Shown: positions 21,309-29,090 of the stretch, in pieces
Layout of the letters: each line of letters begins with the position of its first letter
Position numbering within the stretch: the first letter of the stretch is position 1
DNA from: an uncultured Collinsella sp.
GTDB lineage: Bacteria > Actinomycetota > Coriobacteriia > Coriobacteriales > Coriobacteriaceae
Assembly (NCBI GenBank): GCA_934630855.1
Contig: CAKTWW010000026.1
Location: forward strand, 1-30,326
Length of the DNA: 30,326 nucleotides
Reading direction: 5' to 3'
The notes under the pieces: generated by a model
Database searches by the model: none
Seen by the model: only the letters and a program-made list of their open reading frames with translations
Told to the model about the DNA's origin: nothing
Made by a program: the position numbers and the translations under genes

Positions 21309-22274
21309 ATGTGCACGAGCATTCGATTTACCGATAATTCCGGCCATATGTATTTGGGTCGCAACCTCGACTGGAGCTTTGGCTATGGCCAGCAGGTCCG
21401 CGTTATGCCGCGCGGGTTCCACATTCCGTATTCGTTTATGGATGACGCGTCGGCCGCGCACACGGTGATTGGCATGTGCATCGATTACAAGAACTACCCC
21501 ATGTTCTTTGATTGCGGCAACGATGCGGGCTTGGCGGTTGCCGGCCTCAACTTTCCCGGCTACGCCGAGTATGCCGAGGACCCTGTCGAGGGCAAGACCA
21601 ACATTGCGGCCTACGAGTTTCCCCTGTGGGTGGCGTCGACGTTCTCGACGGTCGATGAGGTCGAGGCCGCACTGCACGATGTGACAATCGTTGGCAAGTC
21701 TGCCGGCGAGGGGCTGGGCGTATCGCTGCTCCACTGGATTATCGGCGACGACCAGCGCAGCATTGTGGTCGAGATGATGGCTGATGGCCTGCATGTGTTC
21801 GATGACCCGGTCGACACCCTTGCCAACCAGCCGACCTTCCCGTGGCACATGGAAAACCTGCGCACCTACATCACCGCCACGAATGATTTTCCGCAGACGG
21901 CAGCGTGGCGCGGTGCCGAGCTCAAACCTTATGGCGCAGGTGCCGGTATGCGCGGCATCCCCGGCGACTGCTATTCGCCGAGCCGCTTTGTAAAGGCGGC
22001 ATACCTCAACGCCAATTACCCACAAAAAGACAGCGAGACCGAGAATGTCATCCGCATGTTCCGCTCGCTCGAGGGCGTGGCGATGATCGAGGGTGCGTCC
22101 AAGATGGGTGATGGCAAGTTCGAGAAGACTATCTACACCGGATGCTTTAGCGCACGTACGGGCAATTACTATTACTCGACGTATGAGGACCCGTCGATTC
22201 GCTACGTGAGTCTGATGGATGCCGAGGGCGCGAGCCCCGATAAGCTCGTGACTCCCGAGCCGCGCCGCTCGTAG
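21309..22274 (+). CDS. Choloylglycine hydrolase family (probable bile salt hydrolase)
   Basis: A 321-residue N-terminal-nucleophile hydrolase. After removal of Met1 the nucleophile is Cys2 (MCTSIRF). The remaining catalytic set falls at the expected places: R18 and D21 (GRNLDWS), N81 (AGLNFPGY), N173 (LANQPTF) and R226 (GDCYSPSRF). These compare with C2/R18/D21/N82/N175/R228 in characterised enzymes. It cleaves the amide of glycine- or taurine-conjugated bile acids or, in the sister branch, penicillin V; in a gut Coriobacterium the bile salt role is the likelier. No signal peptide, so cytoplasmic. AGGAGG lies 4 nt before the ATG. Transcribed alone. Confidence 0.9.
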   Translation: MCTSIRFTDNSGHMYLGRNLDWSFGYGQQVRVMPRGFHIPYSFMDDASAAHTVIGMCIDYKNYPMFFDCGNDAGLAVAGLNFPGYAEYAEDPVEGKTNIAAYEFPLWVASTFSTVDEVEAALHDVTIVGKSAGEGLGVSLLHWIIGDDQRSIVVEMMADGLHVFDDPVDTLANQPTFPWHMENLRTYITATNDFPQTAAWRGAELKPYGAGAGMRGIPGDCYSPSRFVKAAYLNANYPQKDSETENVIRMFRSLEGVAMIEGASKMGDGKFEKTIYTGCFSARTGNYYYSTYEDPSIRYVSLMDAEGASPDKLVTPEPRRS

Positions 22275-22296
22275 TCTGCTAGTTTATTTCGACGCA

Positions 22297-22331
22297 AAAC
22301 GGCCCCGCATCTCGTGAGGTGCGGGGCCGTT
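22297..22331 (-). terminator. Terminator of kup (also ends the hydrolase gene)
   Basis: ACGGCCCCGCA (22300-22310) pairs with TGCGGGGCCGT (22321-22331), and the stem extends inward. On the minus strand TTTTGCG follows, fitting the kup transcript. On the plus strand TGTCGT gives a weaker tail. Confidence 0.75.
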
Positions 22332-22350
22332 GTCGTGGATAGATGACGGG

Positions 22351-24600
22351 CTAAAAGTTGGCGTCGTTGAGCTGTTCGCTCTCGAGGCCGTCGAGCTGTT
22401 GCTGTTCGGGCGTATCGGCGACGCTTTCGAGCTGCTCGGTGGGGTCGACATTCATACTCTTGCCGGCTTCGTTGCCGTTGACCAGATCGTCCGAGAAGAT
22501 GTCGACTTCCATCTCTTCGGCCTCCTCGACCTGAACCTCGAGCGGAACCTGGGTGCGCACGAGCTTGACGGCTGGTCGCATGCGGGCAAACAGCGGCACG
22601 TACTCGATGATGATGGCCGAATTCTCAAGACCATACCAGCGTGCGGGGCTTCCACAGGCGCGACGAACGGCGTACTTGATGGCCATGACACGGTGGTCGT
22701 TGCGGTTGATGTCCGTCTCGGGGGCAAGCATCTTGCGCAGCATGCAAAAACGGAAGTCGCCCACGTTACCACGCGTCTCGTAGATGGAGTAGGTGTGGTG
22801 CTGAGGCGGCAGTTCGCCCGAAGCCATCAGGTCGCCGACGATCTGGCGCAGATAGGCGTTGACGCGCTGGTTGACCTTAAAGCCCAGGTCCAAGCGCACG
22901 CGGAACAAAAAGTCCGTGCCAAAGGTCTCGACGGAATACTCGTGCGTATAGGGCTCGTCGGTAACGTGCACGTTGATGAACCAATATGCCTTGGCGCGCT
23001 TGGGGTGCTTGTCCAGGATGGAATAGAGCACGTCGCGGTCGAGTGTGAGCGGGTCGGGGCTGTTGGTGAGGAACACCAAGTTGTCGGCGAGCACGGGGTA
23101 GGTCTCGTCGTTGCGCAGACGGTTGAGCTGGTCGATGTACTTGGAGACGGGCAGCAGAATCGTCTGCGTACGCTCGATGGCGGTGCCGCGGCGCCACACA
23201 TACATAAGGCCGAACAACAGCGCGGCCAGGAAGATCATGACATAGCCACCGTCAAAGAACATGGTGAGGCATGAGGCAAAGAAGCACAGCTCAATAGCGC
23301 CAAAGAGCAGGGCGAAGACACAGGCGCCCAGCTTGTGCTTCATGATGCCGGCGATGTAGCTCGTTAAAAGCGTTGTGGTCATGAGCATGGTCACGGTAAT
23401 GGCGAGGCCGTAGGCGCTCTCCATGCGCTCGGAGTTTTGGAACAGCAGCACGATAAAGATGCAGCCGATCCACATGATGTTGTTGACGAGCGGAATATAG
23501 AGCTGGCCCTTAGTGTCGCTGGGGTAGTGGATGCGCAGGTGCGGCATGAGGTTGAGGCGGGTTGCCTCGGATACCAGCGAGAACGATCCGGTGATGAGTG
23601 CCTGCGAGGCGATGATAGCCGCCACGGCCGAAAGCACGATGGCGAAGGGGCGCAGGGGCTCGGGGAGCATCATGTAGAACGGGTTGACGATATCCATCGC
23701 GAGCATCTGGGGGTTGGAGTTGTTGGCGAGCAGCCAAGCGCCCTGGCCCAGATAGTTGAGGATGAGCGCCGCCTTTACGAACGGCCAGGATGCGTGGATG
23801 TTGGCCTTGCCCACATGGCCCATATCCGAATAGAGCGCCTCGGCGCCGGTCGTCGACAGGAAGACAAAGCCGAGGACCATGATGCCCGAATGGTTGATGG
23901 GCGAGAACAGGAACATGATGCCGCGGATGGGGTTGAGCGCGCGCAGAATAGACAGGTTGCCGAGCATGTTGAACAGGCCGGCGCCTGCCAAGAACAGGAA
24001 CCATAGCGTCATGAGCGGGCCAAACAGCTTGCCGATCGACGAGGTGCCGGCACGCTGCATGGCAAACAGGCCGCAGATAATGATGATGGTGATGATGATG
24101 ACGTTGGTCTGGCCGTCGCCCAGCAGCGCGTGGCCCCACTCGATGGTTCGCAGGCCTTCGATTGCCGTGGTGACGGTGACGGCGGGGGTAAGGATGCCGT
24201 CGGCGAGCAGTGCCGCGCCTCCGATCATGGCAGGAAGAATCAGCCACGGCGCCACCTTGCGCACCAGGCTAAACAGGGCAAAGATGCCGCCTTCGTTGTG
24301 GTTGTCGGCCTTCATGGCGATCAGCACGTACTTGACCGTGGTCACGAGCGTCATGGTCCAGATGACGAGCGAAAGCGCGCCCAGGATCATGTCCTCGCTG
24401 ACGGTGCCGATGCCGCCGTTGTTAGCGACGATTGATTTCATGGTGTACATGGGGCTCGTGCCGATGTCGCCGTAGACGACGCCGAGTGTAACGAGCAGCA
24501 TACCAGCGGAGAGCGGGATAGCTCCGTGCCCGCCCTGACTGTGCTGGTCTTGGAGGCTTGCCTCCAGTTTGTTGTGTGCCACGTGGACTCCCTTAGACAT
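22351..24600 (-). CDS. kup: Kup-family potassium uptake protein
   Basis: A 749-residue inner-membrane K+ transporter with about 12 transmembrane segments (roughly 30-480) and a long hydrophilic C-terminal domain. The family signature GVVYGDIGTSP is at 40-50. GGIFALFSL and ADGILTPAVTV are also typical. It takes up K+ with protons. The last 60 residues are very acidic and Q/E/D-rich (SVADTPEQQQLDGLESEQL), a species-specific tail. The start is ambiguous: ATG at 24600 has only GAGA upstream, while GTG at 24582 has AAGGGAG 5 nt before it and may be the true start. I see no c-di-AMP riboswitch consensus in the 209-bp leader. Confidence 0.93.
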   Translation of the reverse strand: MSKGVHVAHNKLEASLQDQHSQGGHGAIPLSAGMLLVTLGVVYGDIGTSPMYTMKSIVANNGGIGTVSEDMILGALSLVIWTMTLVTTVKYVLIAMKADNHNEGGIFALFSLVRKVAPWLILPAMIGGAALLADGILTPAVTVTTAIEGLRTIEWGHALLGDGQTNVIIITIIIICGLFAMQRAGTSSIGKLFGPLMTLWFLFLAGAGLFNMLGNLSILRALNPIRGIMFLFSPINHSGIMVLGFVFLSTTGAEALYSDMGHVGKANIHASWPFVKAALILNYLGQGAWLLANNSNPQMLAMDIVNPFYMMLPEPLRPFAIVLSAVAAIIASQALITGSFSLVSEATRLNLMPHLRIHYPSDTKGQLYIPLVNNIMWIGCIFIVLLFQNSERMESAYGLAITVTMLMTTTLLTSYIAGIMKHKLGACVFALLFGAIELCFFASCLTMFFDGGYVMIFLAALLFGLMYVWRRGTAIERTQTILLPVSKYIDQLNRLRNDETYPVLADNLVFLTNSPDPLTLDRDVLYSILDKHPKRAKAYWFINVHVTDEPYTHEYSVETFGTDFLFRVRLDLGFKVNQRVNAYLRQIVGDLMASGELPPQHHTYSIYETRGNVGDFRFCMLRKMLAPETDINRNDHRVMAIKYAVRRACGSPARWYGLENSAIIIEYVPLFARMRPAVKLVRTQVPLEVQVEEAEEMEVDIFSDDLVNGNEAGKSMNVDPTEQLESVADTPEQQQLDGLESEQLNDANF

Positions 24601-24809
24601 TAGGTCTCTAACAAATGTGGAAGACCTTTATGCTGTCTTTAAACATATAAGAGCAGTGTGGCACATTGGGCTGCTTTAGACAATAATCCCCAGCTGAGGA
24701 ATAGCTGTTTGTGCCGGTAGCATTTCAAAACAGGGGCGTATCCGCTGTGTGGCTTGCTGCAACGTGGTGATTGCAGATGTGTCTTAGCTTTGAACTTGAA
24801 GAAGGACTG

Positions 24810-25724
24810 TTAGGCGCGTGCCACCTGCGTGACGGATGCTTTGGCGCCTGCACGTTTGCCGGCGACCTCGCAAAAGATCGCACCGCCGATGATGAGCGCG
24901 GCACCCATCAGGCGGACCGGCGTCACGGCTTCGCCCAAAAGGACGACGGAGAACACGACAGCCGAAAGCGGCTCCAGATAGCCGACGACCGCGACGGTCT
25001 GCACGGGCAGTTTGGCGACGGCGCTAAAGTAGAGCAGGCAACCGAGTCCAGTGTTGACGATGCCGAGCATGGCGACGGCGCGCCAATCGATGCCGTTGGC
25101 AATGCTAGGGGAGAAAAACGAGGGAGCGCCTTGCGTTGCAAGCGTGAGAACCAGCGCGGTCGCAAAAGCGGAGCTCACTTGAAGTGCGGAGTTCTCGAGA
25201 CCTTCGATATGCGGCGCGCCCTTGCTGGCGATGACCATCAGCGCATAACAAAAGGCCGAGGCGATGCCGCAGGCGATGCCGGCGATGGGCATATTGCCGC
25301 CGAGGCCCTGGGCCGCGATGAGGAAGGCGCCGCAGGCGACGGCTATGAAGCCGGTGATTTTACCGCCGGTCAGCTTCTCACCAAAAATGAGCGGGGAGAG
25401 GGCCATAACGATGATGGGGCCGCAGTAATACAACAGCGAGGAGATGCCGACGCCAATCGTCTGATAGGCGCGGAACAGGAAAATCCAGCTGGCACCCAGC
25501 GCGGCTCCCGAGAGGATCAGGGCCGCAGCCTCGCGGGGGCGAGACGGGGACTGCAGATTATGGCGTTGAGTGATGGCAAGGATGGCAACGAGCGAGAGCG
25601 CGCCTAAAAACGTGCGGAGCAGCACGATATCGGAGCTTGGCAGTGCGATGGCTGCGGCGATGATGCCGTTGGAGCCAAACAACAGTAATGCTGCTAAGTA
25701 TGTAACCAATCCATTGTTGTTCAT
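24810..25724 (-). CDS. EamA-family (DMT superfamily) transporter
   Basis: A 304-residue inner-membrane protein with ten hydrophobic segments arranged as two EamA repeats (about 5-140 and 150-290). Each repeat has the usual closing pattern, including SPLIFGEKLTGGKITGF (about 109-125) and VLLGEAVTPVRLMGA (about 261-275). Members export amino acids, metabolites or drugs; the substrate is unknown. GAGGGGAC is about 10 nt before the ATG. It is divergent from a LysR-type regulator 118 bp away, a common arrangement in which the regulator controls the exporter. Confidence 0.9.
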   Translation of the reverse strand: MNNNGLVTYLAALLLFGSNGIIAAAIALPSSDIVLLRTFLGALSLVAILAITQRHNLQSPSRPREAAALILSGAALGASWIFLFRAYQTIGVGISSLLYYCGPIIVMALSPLIFGEKLTGGKITGFIAVACGAFLIAAQGLGGNMPIAGIACGIASAFCYALMVIASKGAPHIEGLENSALQVSSAFATALVLTLATQGAPSFFSPSIANGIDWRAVAMLGIVNTGLGCLLYFSAVAKLPVQTVAVVGYLEPLSAVVFSVVLLGEAVTPVRLMGAALIIGGAIFCEVAGKRAGAKASVTQVARA

Positions 25725-25791
25725 GCACTGCCGTCCCCTCTATATCCGTGCAAGTTCACTATGGGGTAGCGGGCTATAGAAGAAAAGCGAA

Positions 25792-25797
25792 TATAAT
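25792..25797 (+). promoter_or_regulatory. Probable -10 box of the LysR gene
   Basis: A perfect TATAAT 45 bp before the GTG start. No good -35 box is seen 17 bp upstream. CTAT (25759-25762) and ATAG (25776-25779) flank the expected -35 zone as a possible LysR-type operator between the divergent genes. Confidence 0.4.
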
Positions 25798-25842
25798 GCA
25801 TGGGTGACATGACAAATACTCATGCAAAGGCAGGGGTGTGCC

Positions 25843-26700
25843 GTGGAGACGAATATCCAAAAGATGCAAGTGCTGCTCGAGACGGTGCGTGCCGGTAGCT
25901 TTACGCGTGCCGCCGAGCGCCTGAGCTATTCGCAGTCGGGCGTGAGCCGCATGGTGGGCGATCTTGAAGCCGACTGGGGTTTTAAGGTGCTCGACCGCAG
26001 CCGCGAGGGCGTGGTGCTTTCTGCCGATGGGCGGCAGATTATGCCGGCGGTCGAGGCGCTGTGCGAGGAGTTTGGCAGGCTGCAGCGACGCGTGGACGAG
26101 ATGCGCGGGCTCATGCGCGGCAAAATCTGCATTGGCACGTTTTCGAGCGTGGCGACTCATGTGCTGCCGCCGGTGATCGCACGGTTTCGCGCCGACCACC
26201 CAGATGTCGATTACGAGCTGCTGATGGGTGATTACTCCGAGATTGAGCAATGGGTGGCGGAAGGTCGCTGCGACCTGGGCTTTATTCCGCGCGAGCCACG
26301 TGGTGCCGGTATGGCGTCACGGTCGTTGGTGCAGGACGAGCTGATGGCCGTGGTGCCGGCGAGCTCTCCGCTTGCCGCCGCGGAGGCCGTTTCCCTTGCC
26401 GATTTGGCCAACGAGCAGTTTATCCTGCTGGAACGCGGCAGTGACGACGAGATTACGCCGCTGTTCCGCCGCGCGGGGCTAACGGTGCGCTCTAAACTGT
26501 CGACTTGGGATGACTATGCGATTATGGCTATGGTCGAGGACGGATTGGGCGTGAGTGTTCTTCCGGCACTCATCTTGCGCCGCTGCCAGTTTGATGTCGC
26601 TATCCGGCCGCTGGAGGGGCATCCTCATCGGCAAATCAATGCCATATACCGCACGGCTGATGTTTCACTTGCTGCGGCTCGATTTCTCGAATATCTCTAA
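25843..26700 (+). CDS. LysR-family transcriptional regulator
   Basis: A 285-residue LTTR with HTH at about 1-60 (SFTRAAERLSYSQSGVSRMV) and a substrate-binding-like effector domain from about 85 (ICIGTFSSVATHVLPPVI). I place the start at GTG 25843, with AGGGG about 7 nt upstream. The in-frame ATG at 25822 has no ribosome site and would add seven residues not typical of the family. It is divergent from the EamA exporter and probably regulates it and itself; the inducer is unknown. Confidence 0.9.
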   Translation: METNIQKMQVLLETVRAGSFTRAAERLSYSQSGVSRMVGDLEADWGFKVLDRSREGVVLSADGRQIMPAVEALCEEFGRLQRRVDEMRGLMRGKICIGTFSSVATHVLPPVIARFRADHPDVDYELLMGDYSEIEQWVAEGRCDLGFIPREPRGAGMASRSLVQDELMAVVPASSPLAAAEAVSLADLANEQFILLERGSDDEITPLFRRAGLTVRSKLSTWDDYAIMAMVEDGLGVSVLPALILRRCQFDVAIRPLEGHPHRQINAIYRTADVSLAAARFLEYL

Positions 26701-26760
26701 ATGCGCCCACGCTGTTGTCCACTTTGGGCAAATCTCGGGGTTCGGAGCATTTTCTTGTGA

Positions 26761-26845
26761 AATTGAACTTTCGGATTATGTGCCGCGCTATACTGCTGCC
26801 TAAATTGAACTCAGGTTCAATTCGTATTCTATAAATTGAACTTTG
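26761..26845 (+). promoter_or_regulatory. Repeated TTGAAC operators upstream of the HTH-aminotransferase gene
   Basis: AATTGAACTT starts at 26761. AAATTGAAC-TCAG-GTTCAATT (26802-26822) is a palindrome with TTGAAC and GTTCAA half-sites. AAATTGAACTTTG lies at 26833-26845. TATACT (26789-26794) and TATTCT/TATAAA (26825-26835) are possible -10 boxes within the same stretch. Four half-sites in 85 bp overlapping the promoter suggest autoregulation by the HTH domain encoded directly downstream. Confidence 0.6.
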
Positions 26846-26861
26846 CAGCAAGGAGGTTCTA

Positions 26862-28382
26862 GTGGCCCAAGAGACGTTTAGCGATCGCCTGCGACAGGCT
26901 ATGTCCGATCGCGACGTTCGCCAGTCGGACGTAATCCGCGCATCGGAGATGCTCGGCAAAAAACTCGGCAAGAGTCAGATGAGCCAATATGTGAGCGGCA
27001 AGACGATACCGCGGCGCGACGTGGCAGAGCTGCTCGCCCGTATTTTGGAGGTCGATGTTACCTGGCTGCTCGCCAGTGACGCCGACCAAGGCGAGACACC
27101 CTCGCCCCATAACGTTGCCAAGTCCGAACCTAGCCCTGCGGCTCAAATTGCAAGGAGCACCACCATGCGCACTTTCTCTAAATCCACCAAGCTCGATAAC
27201 GTCCTGTATGACGTGCGCGGCCCCGTCGTCGACGAGGCTGCCCGTATGGAGGACGAGGGCGAGCGCATCCTTAAGCTCAACATCGGTAACCCGGCGCCCT
27301 TCGGTTTCCGTACGCCCGATGAGGTCATCAAGGATATGCGCCAGCAGCTGCCCGACTGCGAAGGCTATTCCAACTCGCGTGGCCTGTTCTCCGCGCGCAA
27401 GGCGATTATGCAGTATTCGCAGATCAAGGGCCTGCCCAATGTTCAGATGGAGCATATCTACACGGGCAACGGCGTGTCCGAGCTCATTCAGCTTTCGATG
27501 AACGCTCTGCTCGACAATGGCGACGAGATTCTGATCCCCAGTCCCGACTATCCGCTCTGGACGGCGTGCGCCACGCTTGCCGGCGGTCATCCCGTTCATT
27601 ATCTGTGCGATGAGCAGGCCGATTGGTATCCCGACCTGGAGGATATGGAGTCCAAGATCACGAGTGCGACCAAGGCCCTCGTCATCATCAACCCCAACAA
27701 CCCCACGGGTTCGGTCTATCCGCGCGAGGTGCTCGAGGGTATCGTCGAGGTCGCGCGCAGGCATCAACTGATGATTTTCTCGGATGAGATTTATGACCGC
27801 CTGTGCATGGACGGTTATGAGCACGTCTCGATTGCCTCGCTTGCTCCCGATCTGCCCTGCGTCACCTTCAGCGGCCTTTCCAAGTCACACATGATCGCGG
27901 GCTACCGTATTGGCTGGATGGTGCTTTCGGGCAACCAGCGTTGCATGAGCGATTTTATTATGGGCATTAACATGCTTTCGAACATGCGCCTGTGCTCTAA
28001 CGTTCCGGCTCAGTCGATCGTTCAGACGGCGCTTGGCGGCCATCAGTCGGTTAACGACTACATCCGCCCGGGTGGTCGTGTCTACGAGCAGCGTAACTTT
28101 GTGTACGAGGCGCTCAGCAAGATCGACGGCATCTCGGTGGTCAAGCCGCGTGCGGCGTTCTATATCTTCCCCAAGATGGATGTGAAGAAGTTCAACATCA
28201 CCGATGACGAGCAGTTCGCTCTCGACCTGCTGCACGAGAAGAAGATCCTGATCACGCGCGGCGGCGGCTTTAACTGGGCCGAGCCCGACCACTTCCGCAT
28301 CGTGTATCTGCCGCGCATGGAGGTGCTCAAAGAGTCCCTCGAGGACCTCGCCGACTTCTTCGATCATTACCGTCAGAGCTAA
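26862..28382 (+). CDS. XRE-HTH domain fused to an AlaA-like aminotransferase
   Basis: A 506-residue protein. Residues about 5-72 form a Cro/CI-type HTH (RQSDVIRASEML, SQMSQYVSGKTIPRRDVAELL), followed by a polar linker (73-101) and then a complete class-I PLP aminotransferase (102-506). The enzyme part has GYSNSRGLFSAR (168-179), NPNNPTG (277-283), SDEIYD (307-312) and the PLP lysine K341 in SGLSKSHMIAGYRIGW. It resembles alanine-forming AlaA/AlaT enzymes. The start is GTG 26862 with AGGAGG 5 nt upstream. AAGGAG (27152-27157) also precedes the ATG at 27165 (codon 102), so the enzyme may be made separately. This is unlike MocR proteins, which carry GntR-type HTH. A terminator follows. Confidence 0.92.
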   Translation: MAQETFSDRLRQAMSDRDVRQSDVIRASEMLGKKLGKSQMSQYVSGKTIPRRDVAELLARILEVDVTWLLASDADQGETPSPHNVAKSEPSPAAQIARSTTMRTFSKSTKLDNVLYDVRGPVVDEAARMEDEGERILKLNIGNPAPFGFRTPDEVIKDMRQQLPDCEGYSNSRGLFSARKAIMQYSQIKGLPNVQMEHIYTGNGVSELIQLSMNALLDNGDEILIPSPDYPLWTACATLAGGHPVHYLCDEQADWYPDLEDMESKITSATKALVIINPNNPTGSVYPREVLEGIVEVARRHQLMIFSDEIYDRLCMDGYEHVSIASLAPDLPCVTFSGLSKSHMIAGYRIGWMVLSGNQRCMSDFIMGINMLSNMRLCSNVPAQSIVQTALGGHQSVNDYIRPGGRVYEQRNFVYEALSKIDGISVVKPRAAFYIFPKMDVKKFNITDDEQFALDLLHEKKILITRGGGFNWAEPDHFRIVYLPRMEVLKESLEDLADFFDHYRQS

Positions 28383-28410
28383 TGGGATAGATAGAAACTC
28401 CGTACTATAA

Positions 28411-28447
28411 AAGCTCCCTGCAGTTGCTTGGCTGCGGGGAGCTTTTT
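28411..28447. terminator. Bidirectional terminator
   Basis: AAGCTCCCTGCAG (28411-28423) pairs with CTGCGGGGAGCTT (28432-28444) with one G-U pair. TTT follows on the plus strand and TTTTATAG on the minus strand, so it ends both the aminotransferase and the convergent deformylase gene. Confidence 0.85.
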
Positions 28448-28469
28448 CGTAGACCTGTGGGGCGTGGGG

Positions 28470-28880
28470 CTAAATAACAATCCCGTTGCAATGGTCGATT
28501 TCGTGTTGGATGATTTCGGCGGTGTAGCCCGAGAAGTTTTTAATGCGGTGGACGAAGTTTTCGTCCAGATACTCCACCTTAATGCGGCGATAACGCGTAC
28601 AGGGGCGCTCGCCGACGAGTGAAAGGCATCCTTCGCTCGTCTGATAGGCGTTGACCTGCTCAAGAATCTGAGGGTTGTACATGAGGAGCGCTCGGGTGCC
28701 GTCCTTTACGCAGATGATGCGCTTGCGCACGCCAATCATGTTGGAGGCGAGGCCTACGCACTCATGCTCGTGCTCGTGCAGCGTGTCCAGAAGGTCTTGT
28801 CCGGTCGCGGCGTCCTCGGGGCCGGCATCCTCGGAGGGCAGACGTAAAAAGAACTCGGACTTCATGATGGGTTTGATCAT
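28470..28880 (-). CDS. def: Peptide deformylase, short form
   Basis: A 136-residue metalloenzyme that removes the formyl group from nascent proteins. Motif II EGCLSL (83-88, ligand C85) and motif III QHEIDH (125-130; ligands H126, H130, catalytic E127) are intact. Motif I reads GLASNMIG (43-50), with Met in place of the usual Gln. As I recall, that form is common in the short deformylases of gut Firmicutes and Actinobacteria. AAGGAG lies 6 nt before the ATG at 28880. Transcribed divergently from the MarR-RGG gene and convergent with the aminotransferase. Compare the altered paralogue at 20748. Confidence 0.92.
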   Translation of the reverse strand: MIKPIMKSEFFLRLPSEDAGPEDAATGQDLLDTLHEHEHECVGLASNMIGVRKRIICVKDGTRALLMYNPQILEQVNAYQTSEGCLSLVGERPCTRYRRIKVEYLDENFVHRIKNFSGYTAEIIQHEIDHCNGIVI

Positions 28881-28923
28881 GGCGGGCTCCTTATGGTGGG
28901 CGTTTGATTCAAATCATGATACC

Positions 28924-28935
28924 GCGACATGTCGC
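28924..28935. promoter_or_regulatory. 12-bp perfect palindrome between divergent genes
   Basis: GCGACATGTCGC lies 43 bp upstream of the deformylase start and 155 bp upstream of the MarR-RGG start. A second short palindrome TTTGATTCAAA is near 28902-28912. Both are plausible operators. The rest of the 210-bp gap shows weak promoter-like sites and a GCCC-GAGA-GGGC hairpin in the leader of the plus-strand gene (29065-29076). Confidence 0.35.
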
Positions 28936-29090
28936 ATTAATGTGTGCACATAGATTCTGCAGCTAGATTGACGAACGACACCATAAACTAATGGACGTTT
29001 TGCCGAGAGGCATGATTTATAAGCGCAAAGAGTGCGCGACGGGCCCCGCGAATGGGGCGATGATGCCCGAGAGGGCCAAGAAGGAGTCTC

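Noticed and set aside
24601..24809. Possible c-di-AMP riboswitch before kup
   Set aside because: Kup genes in Actinobacteria can carry one, but I could not find the conserved aptamer segments in this leader. Only a weak 6-bp hairpin (24758-24776) is visible.
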